A program made the position numbers and the translations under genes. Positions 5,338-5,953 of a stretch of DNA of 5,953 nt are shown piece after piece. Origin of the DNA: Deltaproteobacteria bacterium (GTDB lineage: Bacteria; Desulfobacterota_B; Binatia; UBA9968); assembly GCA_022545745.1 (NCBI GenBank), contig JACZQL010000100.1:1-5953 (forward strand), read 5' to 3'. Positions within the stretch are counted from its first letter, which is position 1. The number at the start of each line of letters is the position of its first letter. Under the pieces are notes generated by a model. The model searched no databases. It was given only the letters and a program-made list of their open reading frames with translations, and was not told where the DNA came from.

Positions 5338-5699
5338 TTGATGGCATTGACCAAAGTGATTTCTTTTTGGGCAAGCAGAAAAACTCAAACAGGGACAGTC
5401 TCTTAACCTTTCTGGGTGACGAAATCGTGGCCGTTCGCTGGAGACATTTCCGTATCTACCCCAAACAGTTTGCGACCTCACCGGGAATTCCGCCGATGAC
5501 GGGAATTTTCGGTAACAGGATGGAAAATAATGGTTTTCCAGTAATAATAAACCTGTATGCCGACCACAAGGAAAAATTTAACGTAGCAGCGGACCATGCA
5601 TTTGTTCTTAGACCATACATGCAGGCCATTGGTGCCTATAAAAAGTCATTGGTGACGGATCCGAATCCTCCCGCTTTTTCCCTGACCAAATTTGATTAA
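5316..5699 (+). pseudogene. Arylsulfatase, C-terminal fragment
   Basis: A 127-residue plus-strand fragment from [20 protein letters not shown] through [13 protein letters not shown] to NPPAFSLTKFD and a TAA stop. It matches the C-terminal subdomain of bacterial arylsulfatases of the alkaline-phosphatase superfamily, which remove sulfate from aryl or carbohydrate esters, usually in the periplasm. The N-terminal catalytic domain, including the Cys/Ser-x-Pro-x-Arg formylglycine site and metal ligands, is missing, so the piece is not an enzyme. Frame and stop are intact. It precedes the DUF3604 gene on the same strand by 68 bases. I recall sulfatase and DUF3604 genes occurring together, so these two probably arrived as a pair. 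Confidence 0.88.
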
Positions 5700-5767
5700 T
5701 GGGCCGGGTTAAAAAAAATATGATGTTGATTAACAAACTAACACATAACAAAAAAAGGAGCAACAAA

Positions 5768-5953
5768 ATGAAAAAAACCAAGAGCAAATTGGTGACCAAC
5801 CTATGCAAATCACTCCTGGCTGTAGTCGCCATAGCGGCGCTGATATTGTCAGGCGTGGCCCGCGCGCAGGACGTCAACCCGCCCAAGGAAGCCTACGATG
5901 CACCCAAGAAGGATTACTCGCCCTTCGTAGGCGACCATTTTCCAACACGCGTT
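5768..5953 (+). CDS. Exported DUF3604-type protein, N-terminus (3' end outside window)
   Basis: The first 62 codons of a longer gene. The protein opens with a basic stretch (MKKTKSK), a hydrophobic core (about 14-30, rich in L, A, V and I) and an ARA motif at 31-33 that suits signal peptidase I cleavage before Gln34, so it should be exported to the periplasm. The mature start, PPKEAYDAPKKDYSPFVGDH and FPTRV, is what I recall preceding the first metal-binding motif in DUF3604 proteins (PHP-like fold, putative metal-dependent hydrolases). The core itself lies beyond the window. AAGGAG at 5755-5760, seven bases before the ATG, fixes the start. Function is not established. Confidence 0.8.
   Translation, partial: MKKTKSKLVTNLCKSLLAVVAIAALILSGVARAQDVNPPKEAYDAPKKDYSPFVGDHFPTRV

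Noticed and set aside
5337..5481. N-terminal extension of the minus-strand transketolase frame
   Set aside because: The residues beyond SPGHPEY are the antisense of well-conserved arylsulfatase sequence, so the transketolase homology stops at about 5337.
5608..5886. Minus-strand frame with a hydrophobic leucine-rich stretch resembling a membrane protein
   Set aside because: The hydrophobic run is the antisense of A-rich intergenic sequence and of the signal peptide region. The plus-strand genes explain the stretch.

Overview
The window looks like an accessory or rearranged stretch of an environmental bacterial genome. Two intact native-looking modules (a sensor kinase with its response regulator, and a small RNA-binding protein) are interspersed with mobile-element debris and pieces of unrelated genes. 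Strong AAAGGAGG ribosome binding sites, the PAS/GAF/PAS kinase style and the RRM protein (N-terminus MGSKIYVGGLPY) would suit a Nitrospira-like bacterium. That is an impression from protein style only and is weakly held. Base composition shifts along the window: the kinase, regulator and RRM genes are moderate in GC, the transglutaminase gene is GC-rich, and the transketolase fragment is AT-rich. This fits pieces of different origin.

Layout. 1-1863 is the 3' part of a multidomain PAS-GAF-PAS histidine kinase, and 1953-2360 a single-domain response regulator, probably one operon. A hairpin at 2415-2451 may terminate it. 2549-2686 is a short element bounded by inverted repeats. It looks like an internally deleted insertion sequence, and it cuts into what may be the tail of an outer-membrane protein gene. 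2826-3644 is an intact transglutaminase-like gene. 3724-3864 is a second, related insertion-sequence remnant with the start of an IS3-type orfA carrying a stop at codon 4. The transglutaminase gene therefore lies between two diverged remnants of one IS type in the same orientation. 3865-4122 is a leader containing a spaced 20-bp direct repeat, followed by the RRM gene (4123-4443) and a strong intrinsic terminator.

4528-5699 is a patchwork: the C-terminal end of an IS3-family orfB (minus strand), a roughly 133-bp inverted-repeat element, an internal piece of transketolase (minus strand) and the C-terminal end of an arylsulfatase (plus strand). All three protein pieces keep open reading frames, so the rearrangements are recent or the assembly is mosaic. 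The window ends in the start of an exported DUF3604-type protein (5768 onward), probably co-transcribed with the sulfatase before the latter was truncated.

Functionally, the kinase-regulator pair should form a phosphorelay, but the regulator has no output domain, so it must act through another protein. The RRM protein is probably an independent RNA-binding factor. No tRNA, rRNA, CRISPR array or recognisable defence system was seen. The most unusual features are the two miniature inverted-repeat elements, the transglutaminase gene between IS remnants, the spaced repeat upstream of the RRM gene, and the transketolase/arylsulfatase junction.
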